Shown here in pieces: positions 9,640 through 24,651 of a stretch of DNA of 64,000 nucleotides. A program made the translations under genes and the position numbers. This DNA is from Casuarina equisetifolia (Eukaryota; Streptophyta; Magnoliopsida; Fagales; Casuarinaceae): the NCBI GenBank assembly GCA_028551475.1, contig CM052360.1:14186501-14250500 (forward strand). Direction: 5' to 3'. The first letter of the stretch is position 1; the number at the start of each line of letters is the position of its first letter. A model generated the notes under the pieces. That model was not told where the DNA came from and searched no databases. It was given only the letters and a program-made list of their open reading frames with translations.

Positions 9640-12600
9640 TCACCTGAGACTCTGATAAGATTCCGGGAATGATTTTGACAGCAACATATGCTTCAGCTTA
9701 ACAATCAATGCAAAGAGGCCATAGCATGGGATATGCATCAAGCCCACACCAAAGTACCTGCAAAATCCTCATCGGCACAAAAATAGTACTAGCATCAGAA
9801 GCAGTATGGAAACTTGGGTGAGATTAATCTCGCTGGTTGCAATTACTTAAAGATGCCAACTGAACCGTTGCAATTGCACAACAAATCTGCTAGCCTTTTA
9901 ATAGTCCTCATCGCAAAAGATACAATATTTTTGTTTTAAATTGTTGAGGAGTATTGTTGACAACAGATTGGCACTTGTAATGGTTAAACAAAGTCTGTTA
10001 GATATTGCAACCAAGAATTAACTAGTCCAATTTATAGATGATACGGGCAGACACTTTCTGATACCATGATTCCAGTGGTTAATGATGTACCCAATAAGAT
10101 TTTTGACTGCCATAGTAGCATGTTTAGAATCACGTTATTGACGATGTCTGAATTTTAAATTCAGATACCAAGACTCTGTTTTCTCTATGTTTCTGGTAAA
10201 TAAAAAATAAAAAATAAAAAAAATACTTGTTCTTTCATGTTGAGAGATCTTTTTCAGCCATAATTTTGTGGCGATAAATAGATGCTGAAAAAGAAGGTTC
10301 AAGAATAACAGTTGTAATTGCAATTGTACTATCCATTCCAATAACAATCAACCAGGTCATGATAGCATACCATAAGGGAGCATATGGAGACGACAAGTCA
10401 AGAAATGGGTATGGCCACCTGTTAAAAAGAGAGGGAAAATAAAAGAGAAAGGCGTAAATGTAATGAATAAGAACTAATCATCAGCGCAAAGAGGGGAAAA
10501 AGAAGAAGAAGAAGAAGAAAGAGATAGAAAGAGAATACTAAAATCGGTGACAGCAACAATGACAATAAAACAAAAGTAAAAATAGAAGTGAAAAGTAAAT
10601 AATTAATAGAATGTGAAAAGAACTTACCATGTGGAAATACAAGCATGGATGATCCATTGGAAAATGACATATATAGCTGTCCATAGCACAAAATATGCAA
10701 TCCGAAACATTGGAAATCGCTGAAAATAGGAGATATTATAAGTTCGTAACTTATCATGAAAATCAGAAAAACTACTTAAATCATTAAGGAACAAAGCTTA
10801 CCGAGCAATTTAAGCTAGTCTCACCAAGGAGGAGTACGGCATTGAATGTGTGGACACTAACAATCAACTGTAGTGAACGGTAGACACATTCATCAGATGT
10901 AAGGGATTTATCGTTATTGATGAAAAGGAAACTCAAGTTGTGACAGGATTGATGGTTGTGCATAAAACTGCTAACACTTAGCCCTCAGCCGGTATAAAGG
11001 CCTGACTTTCTAAGTTGCAGAAACAAGATAATATAGTTGAAAGGAACAAAGTTTATAGCCTTCAACCCACAAACGACAGAAAACTTGTCAACACCAATAA
11101 TCCAAAAGTATTTTATTGCAACCACAACTCATTATACTGCTTTCAGGGTTCGATTCTGCTATGTGGCGGCAAAACTCAGTTGCAACGTGATTCTAACATT
11201 CAATGCAATTTTCAGGCATCAAATCTGAAATCAAATTTTCTTGCAAGCAGAACCAGATTCCTTGGTTTAATCACTTTCGAATGGAGATTGTATCTGTCAT
11301 ATCTGTACTCTGTCTATAAATCATATTCTCCAAAAGTAAAATTCAGCAAAGAATGCAACAGGTCTGGCTATGGCTTAATTATCTGTATAATTACATATAC
11401 AGTTTCACAGAGGAAGCAACCAGGCAATGAGATGATAAGGTATGTACTTACAAAATCCAGACGATAATCTTTGGCTGTTAGGAATGGATAAAGGACGAGC
11501 CAAAATACGCAGTCAGTGAGAACCACAGCGCCTGCACACATCTATTGGTAGAGAAAGCAAGAATAAAAAAAGATATCGACATCCTAGAATGAAATGGATG
11601 TTTTATTGCTAAGGAAGTGTGATAAATATGATTAAAAGCAAGTTATAAGAAATAGTAGTTGCAAAATGTTATTAAAATTATCCAATTCTGCAATTAACAA
11701 CTGATAATGAAATTTTCATTTTTTTTTTTTTAAAAAAACAAAAGGAAGGGGTCATTGTCTTTCTGGGCCATCGATAATTGCAGCACAGTGAAGTATATTT
11801 ACAAGCCAGGTTATCCCATACTCACAACTATCTACTAAACAAATCCATAGCAAGGGTGGAACTCATATTTACCCCAAGTGTGCTCATTAATACGCAATTA
11901 CAGTTAAGGGAACACAATGAATGGAATCTAGAGAAAACCAGCTACCGCAGAAGACAAGAAAGAAACTCAAGAATCAAAATTCATAGAGGGAAAGTGGCTG
12001 CCAAATTTTAGAAGAGAATTCACCTGATAAATGATTTGAAAGATATAACCCCATAGACCTGCGGAAGGGCGAGCAAGAGGATATTCTTGGGTATCTGGAC
12101 TCTTGGACAGATTGGAAATATCTGCATTTTCCCCTAATGAGGGAGCCATATACATGCCTCTCTCTGCATCTAAACTTCCACGATCAGCCGCAATGCCACC
12201 AACTTTGTGGTGTTTGAAACATCCATAAATCGAGAATAAAGATCCAAGCTTCAAATTGAAGTTTGAGAGCACAAGTGAATTGTAGATGATGAGTAAAAGT
12301 AAAATAGGACAAAAGGAGGCACCGTACTTCTAAAATTAGTTAGACATGGACATATTGATAGACAGATTGCAATTCTTTTTTCCAAGGAACCAAATAGGCA
12401 ATCAGTGTACCTAAAATATCTTTGGACGAGAGGATAATTGAAAAGAATAAACAATTACATAAGTATTTCCAAAGAACACAAATGTTAAGAGATATGTCCC
12501 TGTTTCATCTGTCAGACTTTTGCTAAAAACTAGGAAGAGATCTACAAGAGTGCTTAGAGTTGAAAAATGTACCCCAAAATAGATCGTGACCAAAGTAAAT

Positions 12601-14030
12601 GTCCACCTGTTCAGCAGTTGCAAACAAGAAGAAACATGATCAGGAAAGGCGGCATAGGTTTTCTATCAGCAATTATCAAATTTGATCAGCAGAGTTAATA
12701 ATAGCTGATGATAAAAATAGTGGCCTATAGGAAACCTATAGAAGACCTTCCTTCATCCCCAGCCCTGACTTCTGCAAATCATTTACAAACATTCGAAGAG
12801 AACAAGGAGGAAAAGATGTAGTAAGGAAATATTCAGCTTCTGGGATAAGCTCTCTCTTGCGAGAAAAGTAGACCAACCATTAAGTCCAGAGAGTTCTCAA
12901 AAATATGAAACTGAAACTGTATTTCAACAAGAAGCGTAGAAGTATAACATCAACTATACTAGCACAACAAATAAACTCCTAAAGCAATTTAGAGTCCCCG
13001 CTTGAGTTATGGATGAATAATCCAGACTTTAATCCTTCAGGCAGTAAAGAAACAGTGGTGACATCTAAATCACGTAAAAGTTAGAGAAGTGTAACCTAAA
13101 GTAATTTCTTATATGAGCATAGCACTTTCAAACCTAAGTATAACTTATGCTTGTGGAAATATGTCCAGGTACACAGATGAAAGACATAATTGGGTCAAGG
13201 ATGGCTTACTGAGTGTAAACATTTATGAAATTAGCTCATTGTTGGAGTGTTATCTTATTGTTACTACATGAATTATATACTTAGCACTTACTCCTTATCT
13301 ATTCATGTATATTTGTGAGTTGGCTTACACTTATATAGCTTACTAAGCTTAATCTTTTTCACTCACATTAAGAAGTTAATATCTTGTATGTTTGTTTGAT
13401 AATAATAGATTCTTTATCAAACATACTTATGGTTGATTGTTGGTGGTGCTATAAATAATTGATTGAACATCTTACTTAGCTATCCAAGAGTCAAGGAAAG
13501 AGCAATATATGAGCATAGCACTTTCAAACCTAAGTATAACTTATGCTTGTGGAAATATGTCCAGGTACACAGATGAAAGACATAATTGGGTCAAGGATGG
13601 CTTACTGAGTGTAAAAGTAAAAAATGCCACCTCCAGCATAAACAGCATCGGCGATGAGCAATGACAAGAGCACAATGAAGGCCAATATTCTATAAGCAAG
13701 AAGCGAGGCAGGATGGATTCCTTTTATACATGTCTTCCAGGCTTCATCCTCATACAAAGACATTGCTGGTTCTCGCTGGCTTTCTCTCCTCTCAGGTCTT
13801 GGCTTGTTGAGACCTTCAGACTTCCATATTATAAATGATGCCAGGACCATCGATGCTAAGATCCACAGCGCACAGAGGTAGAACCTCCAATTCAACCAAT
13901 AAGTTGGAGCGGTTGTGTCAGCACTAGTCATGACGGGCTGCCAAGTATGGGTTGAGGATGAGAAACTAAACATGTTACTAGTACTTGCTCCACTTTTAAT
14001 CGTATTTTCTAGTTTGATTCCCAGAGCCAT
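9640..14030 (-). CDS. Plant multi-pass transmembrane protein of unknown function (At1g10660-like)
   Basis: Eight minus-strand exons join in frame: 13606-14030, 12573-12606, 12024-12248, 11452-11541, 10802-10867, 10628-10719, 10371-10418 and 9640-9757, giving 365 residues. The start is ATG at 14028-14030. About seven hydrophobic segments are visible, including [25 protein letters not shown] plus [50 protein letters not shown] and [14 protein letters not shown]. The motifs [17 protein letters not shown] and LTDCVFW are hallmarks of a plant family of uncharacterised membrane proteins, distantly similar to animal Rolling stone-type proteins. A loop of about 75 residues between the third and fourth segments is hydrophilic. 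The first intron contains a 110-bp duplication that repeats the exon 1 splice donor. I know of no established function for the family. Confidence 0.87.
13110..13219. repeat. Direct repeat, copy 1 of 110 bp (intron 1 of the membrane-protein gene)
   Basis: By eye this is identical to 13506-13615. It contains an extra copy of the last 10 bases of exon 1 and its GT donor, read on the minus strand. The 286 bp between the copies (13220-13505) are AT-rich and hold a short inverted repeat near 13388-13425 (GTATGTTTG and its complement). Confidence 0.95.
13506..13615. repeat. Direct repeat, copy 2 of 110 bp, spanning the real exon 1 donor
   Basis: Copy 2 overlaps bases 13606-13615 of coding exon 1 and carries the donor at 13604-13605. 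The offset to copy 1 is 396 bp and I see no mismatch between the copies. Confidence 0.95.
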
Positions 14031-15618
14031 ATTTTGGAGTCAAAATAGAAGTTTATACCAACTACGGTAATGAAAGGTGTACCAAAGTTAGAAAAATGTT
14101 ATTCTTAAGAATTAGGTAGCTTCAATCTATACAATGAGGAGAATTTGAAGAAGAAGAGCACACAGCTGATGCTTAAACGTCTCAAATCCGAAAAAACAAC
14201 AAACAGCAAAAGCATGCATGCTCGGGGAAGAAGAAGTGAAAACCGGGAGATGTCCTATCTCAACGAAGACAATACGAAACAAACTTTACAGTGAAAAATA
14301 GAGCCAATAGATAGAATTGGGAAAAAAGACCAAGTTGTAGTGAACTAAAAGGTTTTGAATTTTCTACGAATACGTCGACTCTCAAACAAATTCTAGAGAT
14401 TAACATCAAGAAGAACCCGACAAATATACAGAACAGAAAAAGTATGCATAAACTAGAGAAACGAAATCTGATCAAGTTCAATTCCCATCATTCTACAAGC
14501 AATCGAGCTCCACTTATATACCAGCAACTTTTTATCATTCTTAAACATCGCGTTTCGCACATAAGGAACAAACACAAGAACAGAGAGAACCTACATTGGT
14601 TCTCATTCATTTTTCTGGAATACAACAGAGATTCGTTACTTTCGTTTAGTTTTACCTCAAAAAGGTAACGGCCACATTGAAAATAAGCAAAGCAACAGAA
14701 AAAAAAAAAAAAGCGAAGAAAAGGAAAGATGTAGTACTCACGATTTCGCCTAATAATCGGCGGAGGCGTGCGACGTCAATGTAAAAGAAGATACTTTGCT
14801 TCTTTCAATTGCAAGACACACAGAGAAAGAGAGCGAGAGAGAGAGAGAGAGAGTAACCTTTCTTTGATCGCAGTTTATGTATTCTTGGATGTGCTTTGTT
14901 ATCAGACGTCGCAGACGTTCAGATTGGATAAGAATCAGTAGACAAGACAGAATACACTTTTTCCCCCCTGACAATGAATCCTCCTTTTCTCTTTCCTACG
15001 ATTTTGATTTGATTTTTCTTGTATGGAGGATCGGACTGGAATGGTGGAAACGGGTGCAAGAACACAATTTCCAGACGGAACCAGATAGCCCCGTTAGAGG
15101 ATCCCCGGCCACACGGAATTTGGACCCGTAATACCACAAGACCATCACGGCAACTTCTTCAATTACTTTGTGCTACCAACCAAAATGGAAACCAACGGAA
15201 AGTTCTCTGATTTCCCTTATTCTTTGTTTCTTTCCTTTCTCTATCCTTTCTTTGAAAACATGTATCCATCTCCTTGAGGCTGACCTGATTATGCAGTACC
15301 ATCGGTCCATTACTGTTCCCACCTACTTGGAGACACAAAAATTATATAAAAGTTCCAGCCACAAACTGGTCATGACGCGTCAACATTATGGTTCTCTAGA
15401 CCCTTGTTGCCCGAGGGCGGGAAAAATAAATAATACTCGCGAATCTAACCAGATTCTTAAATTTATAACTCGGGAGAAAAGAGTTGCTACCATCTATATT
15501 TTAGAATTTACAGTGATTACTTCCATTCGAAAACTCGGCGGATGGGGACATGAAGTAGTACAACATTTTCGTGTATGAATTACATTCAGATGTTACACGA
15601 CGGATTTTACGAAGCTCT
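14031..15618. other. Promoter/5' region of the membrane-protein gene and 3' region of CAF2
   Basis: The membrane-protein gene reads leftward from 14030 and CAF2 ends at 15619, also reading leftward, so this stretch holds the former's promoter and 5' UTR and the latter's 3' UTR. A (GA)n tract lies at about 14835-14853, a common feature of plant 5' UTRs and core promoters. A-rich runs occur near 14699-14712. I see no coding feature. Confidence 0.5.
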
Positions 15619-18600
15619 TCATTCCCAATTGGGGTTTTCCGCTATCTTATCGACAGGTAACGACCCCGGAGGCACCGTAGTGTCCACCTCATCCAATGAA
15701 TCACTATCATAATTTTCATATTCATACTTGTCAATGTCACTATCATTGTAGATGTAGTCTTCACTATAGCCCTCACTTCGAGGATCATCTTCAGGCTCTG
15801 CCACTGAGCTGCTTGAACCATCGTCACTTGACAGGATTAATGCAGAGTAGGAGTGGTCTGTGGCCTGCGAAATACCCTCAAATTCCTCCACCTTCTTCAA
15901 AAGCTCATCAGGTCCAAGATCAATCTCATCTAGCAACAACCCTTTGCTGGACTCGATTGCATGCTTCCAAAGCGACATCATTTTAGGGCTTGTGCTCACT
16001 GTTTTTGGATCAGCCTTACGACAATCATTGTCATCGTTGCCTGTAAAACATACATGACAAACAAAGTGTAAGGCCAGAAAATTGCAGAATCTGTCATCGT
16101 CTAACAATATTAAAAAGCAACCCTGGGGAACAACTGACAAGATAGCCCCATTATCAGCCTTAACTACCTAGTACTTTTAGGGACTAATCCCTTATGAACC
16201 GAGAAAAATCAGATCTTTTTTTGAAACACGCACTACTTTTCAAATGAACCTGAAAATTGGGGCCCCTTTTTTCAGGGGTGGGGGCAAATGGAGTCGGCTG
16301 CATTTGCTGTACAGTTCTTATCTTCATATGTAAGAAAAATTAATTTTGTCTACATGCAATCTTCACATTTGCAATTGGGAAGAGAACAAAAAAAAGGTAC
16401 TGTACTGAAGGTAAAATCAACTAGACGTCTGGTTAATGCAAGTTCCAGGAAACTGCCTTATCTTAACAGCACATGGTAAGGACCTGCTTAACTTTTTCCC
16501 AACAGACAGACTGCAACTGTACCTGGCTTTTCCAAATTCTTTTTGGACTGATGCCCGAACCAAATTTTATGGTTGCCACACCTACCAAAGTAAATGTCTA
16601 GTTGTCGATTTAACCTTCGTGCCCACTAATGTTATTCTTACTGAATCTAACTGAAATCAAGTGAGCAACCAATACTTCCTTGCAATTGGAGTGGACATCT
16701 CTTTTGGCTAAATTTATCAAAATAGCTTACATAGTCTACCATTGTGCATATGGTTTACTATCCATGACATCTAGGGGCCCATGAACATGAAATAATGTAC
16801 GCCACTAAGTCATCACCAAAAACCCATATCAACAACATATCATCCTCCAATGAACTAAGACAAACAAAATCAAGTGCCTTCCTGCCCCAGTCAACAGAAC
16901 AATCAGGCTGCTGTCTACAAACTTTGGTGTGCATGTCATCGTCTTTTAGCAAGAACAACTTAATGTAGAGGAACTAGTTCCCTCAACTAAGTGTGTGCAC
17001 ATTTTCAAACATAGTCCAGACGAAAATAGAGCAACTGCAATGTCAATTGTCCCATTCCCATCTCTAACACATACCTGAACCATCCAAACCACCTGCAATG
17101 CCAACTTCGGGGCAGTTTGAAGCTAAAGGAGCGTCTTGGTACATTGATGTCCAATCTCGTCCCCTCCACATCAATATTTGTTCATTGTCAAAAGACAGTA
17201 ATACACAAGGAACCAATTCCTGCCCCATGTTAAGAGGAAAAAAGTCAGGAAGGAGATAACATGCATCCAGAATGATTGATGTGAAACTAGTTAAGAATAT
17301 ACAGTGCATCAAACAACATTCAATATATTATGACACACTAGAACAAGGCATTGCCTATTAACTGTTGGATTGCATGTCAAATAAAGGGGCCATTGTCTGG
17401 TGCTATGGTAAAGTACAGGCCGCCAAGCACAGGTGTCTCAAGTCCTGAGATTGGCCATTCACATGGACGATGCAAAAAGGTACAATTATATCCAAGTTAG
17501 CCCTCCAACAACACTACTTAGATGGACCAACACCAGTAATGACACATTCAGTGTCACATAAAAGATTGCAAGGGTATCATTTCCAGTTTCGATATATTTT
17601 TTTTTTTCAAATTTAATGCTGGCTTCCCTTAGAGCTTATTGCTAACACAAAAAGAGAGATGAAATACATGAAACCATGATAGGTGAGAAGTATGTGTTGC
17701 ATAGTAAGCCGTGTCCAAGCAGATGGGATGCTCTGTTGTGTAAGCCAAGCCTGTCACTCGACTTTCTCACCCGTAGCTTGGCTGGGCTACAGAAGGTTAG
17801 AAGTTAATCGTAACCTCTATCTCCTTCATCCAGAAATGGATAGGATTTTTATTTACCATCCTGTACTTTTAGTAACATTCAGAAGTAGAAAATGACAACT
17901 GCATAGAACATTTTCAACCATTGACAGCAGAAACATTGTCTTTCAAGCTCTTCAGGTTTTCAATGTACAAAAGAGCACATAGAGAATAATTTATGAAAGT
18001 GAAAAATCAGTTTCTGTATCACAATCAATTTAATAGAGTATGAATGACAAAGCTGCTTCTGAGAACTTCCTCTGAGCATTTATATCATCTCTACACTATC
18101 TGAACTACTAGGTGATTCACAAGACAAACCCCGTTTATCATCTTAGTTCATCAGGATGGGACTCAGAAGCCAAAACTTTGGCCCCCAAAGATAAACCTGT
18201 AGTTCATATTTCAAATTTATGCTATACAATACAAATATGTGTTGGTACTTTGTGTTAGGGCATTCTACTTATCTTTCCTTTAGTTTCTTTCTGATCTGTT
18301 AGTATATGTGGTCATTAACTTTGATGCCTAATAACGTGCCACATGCTTGGATATAAGATCTCACGACATTATCACTGCTGGAGGAGTTAGAAGTAAGAAA
18401 GCATTACAGACCTTGAGCTTAGCGCCTAACTTCTTGTAATCACTGGCATGCATCCCTTTGCAGTCAATTTTCACTAATGGACTTCCTTCAAAAGCATGCC
18501 TAACGTCTTTCACCAGGGAGATGTATACTCCATTTTTTGCTGCAACGTGAAAAAAGATATAAATCCTGTGACTCAACACAAGAAGCTCAGCAAATTCTTG

Positions 18601-21070
18601 CAATAGCAGAAGAGAACGAATCAATAAAATTGAGGTATCTTGATTTTTAGGCATGACTAGGATAGTTAACCAGTGATAGCAGATCTGAAGGAAAGGAAAA
18701 AAAAAAAAAAAACTTCCAGCACAGACATGCATATCCCCAAGTACTTAGGGAAATGGCTTAGTTTGTAAATGTAGCTATAATGGGACAGTTCATGGCTGAA
18801 TTAAGAAATTCAGAGACCATTTGAAACCGAGGATAGCTGTCTGCCATGAGTGAAAACACCACTTCATTGATCAATTCATCTGACTGCGCCATGCAAAAGC
18901 TGGTGAAGCCCATATCTTGGACTAGCTGGTACCATTGGCACTAATGCATTTCTTTTGGCACTTTTAGAATGAAGAAACATATTATTCATCTCTTTTCAGG
19001 TTATTGCTTCACATCCTACCATCTAGGTAACTAGGACTGATGAAAAAAATCAACCTTACGATATGAAAATGGGTGATGGTGGTCCTGAAGAATTTACCTA
19101 ATTTACATATTGGCAAAAGTGTTTCTCCTTTCTTCCGTAATTCATCAGCTTCAGCTTTTGTCAGTCCTTCTGGAGCTTCTTGGATAAGTTTTGGGTAGAC
19201 TGGAGTAGCTGGTTTCCAGAGCATCACTGGATACTGTGGGCGAGTGCGATAATTGTAGTTTCTACCACGGAAAAGATAAAGTACACCACCTACTCGATGA
19301 ATAATCTTTCCCCCAGTTTTTTCCTGGCAATAGAAGCAACACTTGAGCACAATGCAAGTAAGAGTTTTCTTAAGTAATTAAAAATTAATAAAAAATGCGA
19401 GTTCAGCTTGACCATCAACTTTGATTGTGCAAAATCAACTTTAAGGCTTAAACTTCTTACAGGAAGACAATCGAATGTCTTTTTAGTAAACTTTTTAGAG
19501 AGGAAAATGCCAGCCTCTTCAAAGTTCATTCTAAAAGTAAAAGCAACTCATGCCAAAAAAAAAAAACAAAAACCCATCTCAAAAAAAGAAATTAATTAAG
19601 GCAAGGCACTGAGGTGATTTAGGTGCAGCGCTCATATTTAACAAGCACTAAGCACAAGTCATATCTTGCACCAATGATCCTACTCCTGCTCCTAATATCA
19701 GTAATGGGATTTTAATGAATACCACTGCAATCGTTTCCATGATGAATTTCTATTGCCATATTCCATTTCTTACAAAATGAATATGATTCCGCAGTCACAT
19801 GCTTGAAAATGAAGGAAATGGTAAGGAATAGTTACAACCTCCAGACGACGGCAAACGTTATTCATATCTACAGTGGGAACCCCTTTACAACGAACTTTAC
19901 ACACACGCTGTCGCTTCCAATGCGAATGTATCAGCTCCAACATGTTATGCGTCAATCCATCCCTTCCTAAATCCAACTAAAATCATTTCGGTAAAAAATT
20001 CCACCAGATTAGAACAGTAACTACTAAAAGAAATAAATAGAATTTGACCTCTCTAAAATTCCTGGAAAGCAGCTTCTGCAGTTCCTAAAGTCTAATCATT
20101 GATTTTAAATGAGGTGTTTGAGATTTCTCACATCCACCCACAGCCGTATTTTTTTTTTAATCCCAATATCTAACACATTCAAGTATAGCGTAAAAATGAT
20201 AAATACTCGTAAAACGAAATTTCAACCATTTAGTTAAAATAGATTTCGGCACATTTACTATTACTAACACTGAGTTTGTCGTCTCAGTATTTAACATATT
20301 TTGTCAGGTTTATCAATGATACATGCTTGTATGATCAAATTTCAATGTTTTGATACAATATCAACGATTCAGTTTTTAAAATATCCCGTAGAATGTGTTC
20401 AGAAATTTAAAAACTCACCAAGATTAACCTGGCGGTTTTCCGACAAGTGTGGTTGAATGAGCATTTTAATTTCCCACTTTTTCAGTGGCTCTCCCAGTAC
20501 CTCCTCCCTCGTCCTGCCTTCCTTCGGAAACTTCCCCAGCGGGAACGGCCCCGGCATTTCGACGTGCTTCACACCCTTTTTCCCTGCCGGCGGCGGATTA
20601 AACGAGTCGAACAGCGGAATCTTATTCTTATCCTTCTTCTTCTTCAACGGTGCCTTCCCGGTCCACGGCCTCGGCATCGTCGGTGGCGCGAAGGGCAAGA
20701 AGGCCGGCTCGCGGATGGCTAGGGGCTTCTCCTTTGGCGTCTCGGAGTAGCTGTACTGGAACTCAAACGGTGCGCCAGGAAGGAGGTACGACACGCCGGA
20801 CTCGCCCACGACAACGGAACGGTCGCCGTCAGCGGCGATGACTCCATCCTTTACGGGCTTGAAGTATTTGGTGCGACGGTGGGTGGACTTGAGTGCCGGG
20901 TTTGTTGGGGGTTTGGCGGATTTCCGGCGGGGAGGAGGGTACTTGGGTACAGGGATAGGTGGGGAAGGATGGGTAGATTTGGTGATCGTTGGGTCGTTTG
21001 GGGGTGGCGTTGAAGGGAGAGAGGAGAATAGGTTGCCTCCTGGCAGTAAGGATGCCATAATGATGGCCAT
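15619..21070 (-). CDS. CAF2: CRS2-associated factor 2, chloroplast CRM-domain group II intron splicing factor
   Basis: Six exons join in frame: 20419-21070, 19839-19966, 19098-19323, 18412-18539, 17075-17219 and 15619-16040, giving 566 residues. CAF proteins pair with the peptidyl-tRNA-hydrolase-like CRS2 and promote splicing of subsets of chloroplast group II introns. The N-terminus is Ser/Pro/Lys-rich, like a transit peptide plus linker. Then come [20 protein letters not shown] and [15 protein letters not shown], which fit CAF2 better than CAF1. CRM domain 1 spans about residues 218-305 ([32 protein letters not shown]). CRM domain 2 spans about 335-415 ([28 protein letters not shown]). The acidic Asp/Glu/Tyr-rich tail is also family-like. 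The frame stays open upstream to 21178 without an ATG, so the ATG at 21068-21070 is chosen. The gene diverges from RPS27A. Confidence 0.93.
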
Positions 21071-21917
<847 letters not shown>

Positions 21918-24407
21918 GTTTAATTCTGTTTTTATGTTTCCTAAAAATCTGAACTGTTTTACGTGTTTTGTTGCTTGAATTTTTGCCCAAGTTTGTCATA
22001 GTTATCGGATTATATTCGTATTAGTTTTGATGGATTGTGCCTTTGAGCATTGATTATACTCACCCACCGCTTAGCTTTTATTTCATTGTCCGCGTTTTAT
22101 ATTCGTTATTTGCTCTCTAATGTTTTAATTTTCTTCTTGGTACTCATAGGATTGATTGCGGTTTATGTTTTAACTACTGTCGTTTATTGTAGCAACAGAC
22201 ATAACTAGGCTTTTTTTGTGCATAAGTAAATGCCATTGCCATGTGTTGCTACGAGTTTCGTGGAAGTTTGCTATGAAAATTGTTTTGGATATTTCTGTTG
22301 TTAGAATAAGTTGAATACACAGTTTTGGTTCTGAAATTGGTAAAGAAAACCAATTAGATAGAAGTAGTATTCGTTGTTTAGATGTCTATTTTCTATTGGT
22401 TCGTAAGCACTAATTAGCGTTTACATCTATTTTGTTATTAATCTGGTGTGGTATGTAAAGGTTTCCTACGCGATGGTCTGAAGCTATGGATGAAGTCCTC
22501 TGGTTTTAGGTCTTGTCTCGACATAGTTAACATGAAAGTACATGAAATTTGGTTTAAATGAATAAGTGGAAACCAATTGGTACTTTTTCTCTAATCTAAT
22601 GGATAAGGGCAGGCCTGTAATTCAAAGGTTATTCCTAATTGAAACTGAATTGAGTGCGACCAGATTGGATTGATATTTCTGTTTTTGCTCTCATTTTGAG
22701 CATAATTGTGCATATGTATTAATTTTGTAATGCTTGTATTTCAAGTGTTGGCCCACATGTAAAATTATTTGAGTATCCTACTTGATTCCAAATTGTGTAA
22801 GCTAACTTCTTTCTACACATTGGTTATGATTTAGGTTCTAGTGTTAATGTAGAAGATTAAGTGAAAATCTTGGTCTTTTAAATCATCGTAGGCATATTAT
22901 GCCTCGCATGCTTGTTGCTTCCTTGAGTGATTATATGCGGTTTGCTCGTTGAATCTCTTAGTCCCGTGTATAGTAGTAATCTTAATAGAAGCCTTTGGAG
23001 TCGTTTTCATTGCTATGTTTCACGGGTTTGTGAGTAATTGGCATTAAATTATTGCGCGTGAAGGTGATCGTGATTATTTTCATGAGTTACATATTCTATC
23101 CTCTAAAAGTACCTGTTTTAGCTCATAATTATGAATTACATATTCTATCCTCTATTCATTGTTTAATGGATTGAGTTGGATGATAACTTTGTAGAAGCAA
23201 TTTCTGAAATCAGGGAAGTTGGAAGTTATATTATAAATACGTAGTGACTGCCTTGTGAATGAGGTGAAGGTGGATGAACATAAATTCCCGGATGTTCCTT
23301 GTGAATACAGTAGTCTCAGAACTCTGTTATGAGGATGTGTAGGTAAATCCTAAAATCCATGAGATTCATGAAGACCGAGCCCCCAGCCATGGCTTGTGTT
23401 GGGTTTTAGATACTATATGGAAAGAAATTGACTTGGTTCTTTTCGAAGCAATTCTGGCATTCTAATTCTACCCCCGATTTTTAGAAATGTTAAATAAATA
23501 GTGCAGCTGAGCTGATAAGTTGACCTTTAACTATTTATTGGTGAAAAATCATAAGAACGAAAGGTAAAAATCCTATACCTCGAGCCAAAGGCTTTATATT
23601 TAATTTAGCACTAGAACGGACGCCTTAAACCTTTTGAATGAGCGTTCAGAACAGGTATCGCGTACTCATTACATGGTCATAAATTGCTTGAAAATGCCTC
23701 GAATGTCAACGGTGATAAGATAGTAAAAACCGCCGCCAGGCACCCTGGATAAGAATAGAAAAGAAGTTATTTCGCTGGAAATAGTCTTGAATGTTGTACC
23801 TGTGCTGATAATGGTACATGCTTTAACAAGAACAAAATGTGTTTGCTCAAAGTGTCCTAATACCTGGTTCTAGTCACTCCAATGGGGCCCTTAAATTCCT
23901 TTTGACTTGATTAGTAGAGGCTATGAACCCTTTCCAATATTTAAGAGAATTAGTAATGTACAATAAGTGAACAAGAACAAAATGTGTTTGCTCAAAGTGG
24001 CCTAAAACCCTGGTAGTGTTATAATACATCGAGAACACTACGCTTACAAAGAAGATACATGTTACTGTCAAGTCGTGGCCTTAGAAAGGAAATCCACAAG
24101 TTGGCTGTATGTGGGAATGTAGTGCATCTTAATGAGCCCTATTCAATCTTGTATTAGATGACAATTGATTCAATGTACTTTGCGCGTTCATGAAACACAA
24201 CTTCAGCTATAAAGTACCCAGTAGCTTTGTTGTTTAGATTCACTAACCATAGAAAGTGAGTGAGTGATACCTAGACTTCTTCCAGAAGGCCATGGATCCT
24301 TATAATCGCATGTAATAAAAGCTATAGCTTGGCGCTTAGATTTGATTGAGGATCAAGATACAACAGTTTGTTTTTTGCACTTTCGAAGGATTATGATGGA
24401 TCGATGT
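21918..24407. other. Intergenic, RPS27A 3' region; no gene recognised
   Basis: Mostly AT-rich, with only short open frames. A direct repeat of about 45 bp (AACAAGAACAAAATGTGTTT onward) occurs at 23825 and 23970, 145 bp apart, with a few mismatches. No RNA gene was recognised. Confidence 0.55.
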
Positions 24408-24651
24408 TGTTGGGTTGTAGCGTTTGTTTTATTTTACCGTGTTTCTTTCTTGTAATGGGTTGAAACCCCATATGTTACTATAGGCCCATTCATTGTTGTA
24501 CAAATTATAAAGACCAAAACAATCCTAACTCATTTGAGCAATTGTGAATAGAGATTCTTTGAAGCCTTTGAACGTTGATTCTCTAGTCTCAACGATTGTT
24601 CTTCGGTACTACTCAGTTGAATCACTTGTAGTTGCTACTTGTTTATCAACA
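24408..24651 (+). mobile_element. Putative copia-type LTR remnant followed by a PBS-like site
   Basis: The 244-bp segment begins TGTTGGGTTGTAG and ends TTTATCAACA, the TG...CA form of LTRs. It is followed at once by TGGGATTAGAGCTGG, which resembles the initiator-Met-tRNA primer site TGGTATCAGAGC with two changes. No matching second LTR was found in the window, so the boundaries are tentative. Confidence 0.5.
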
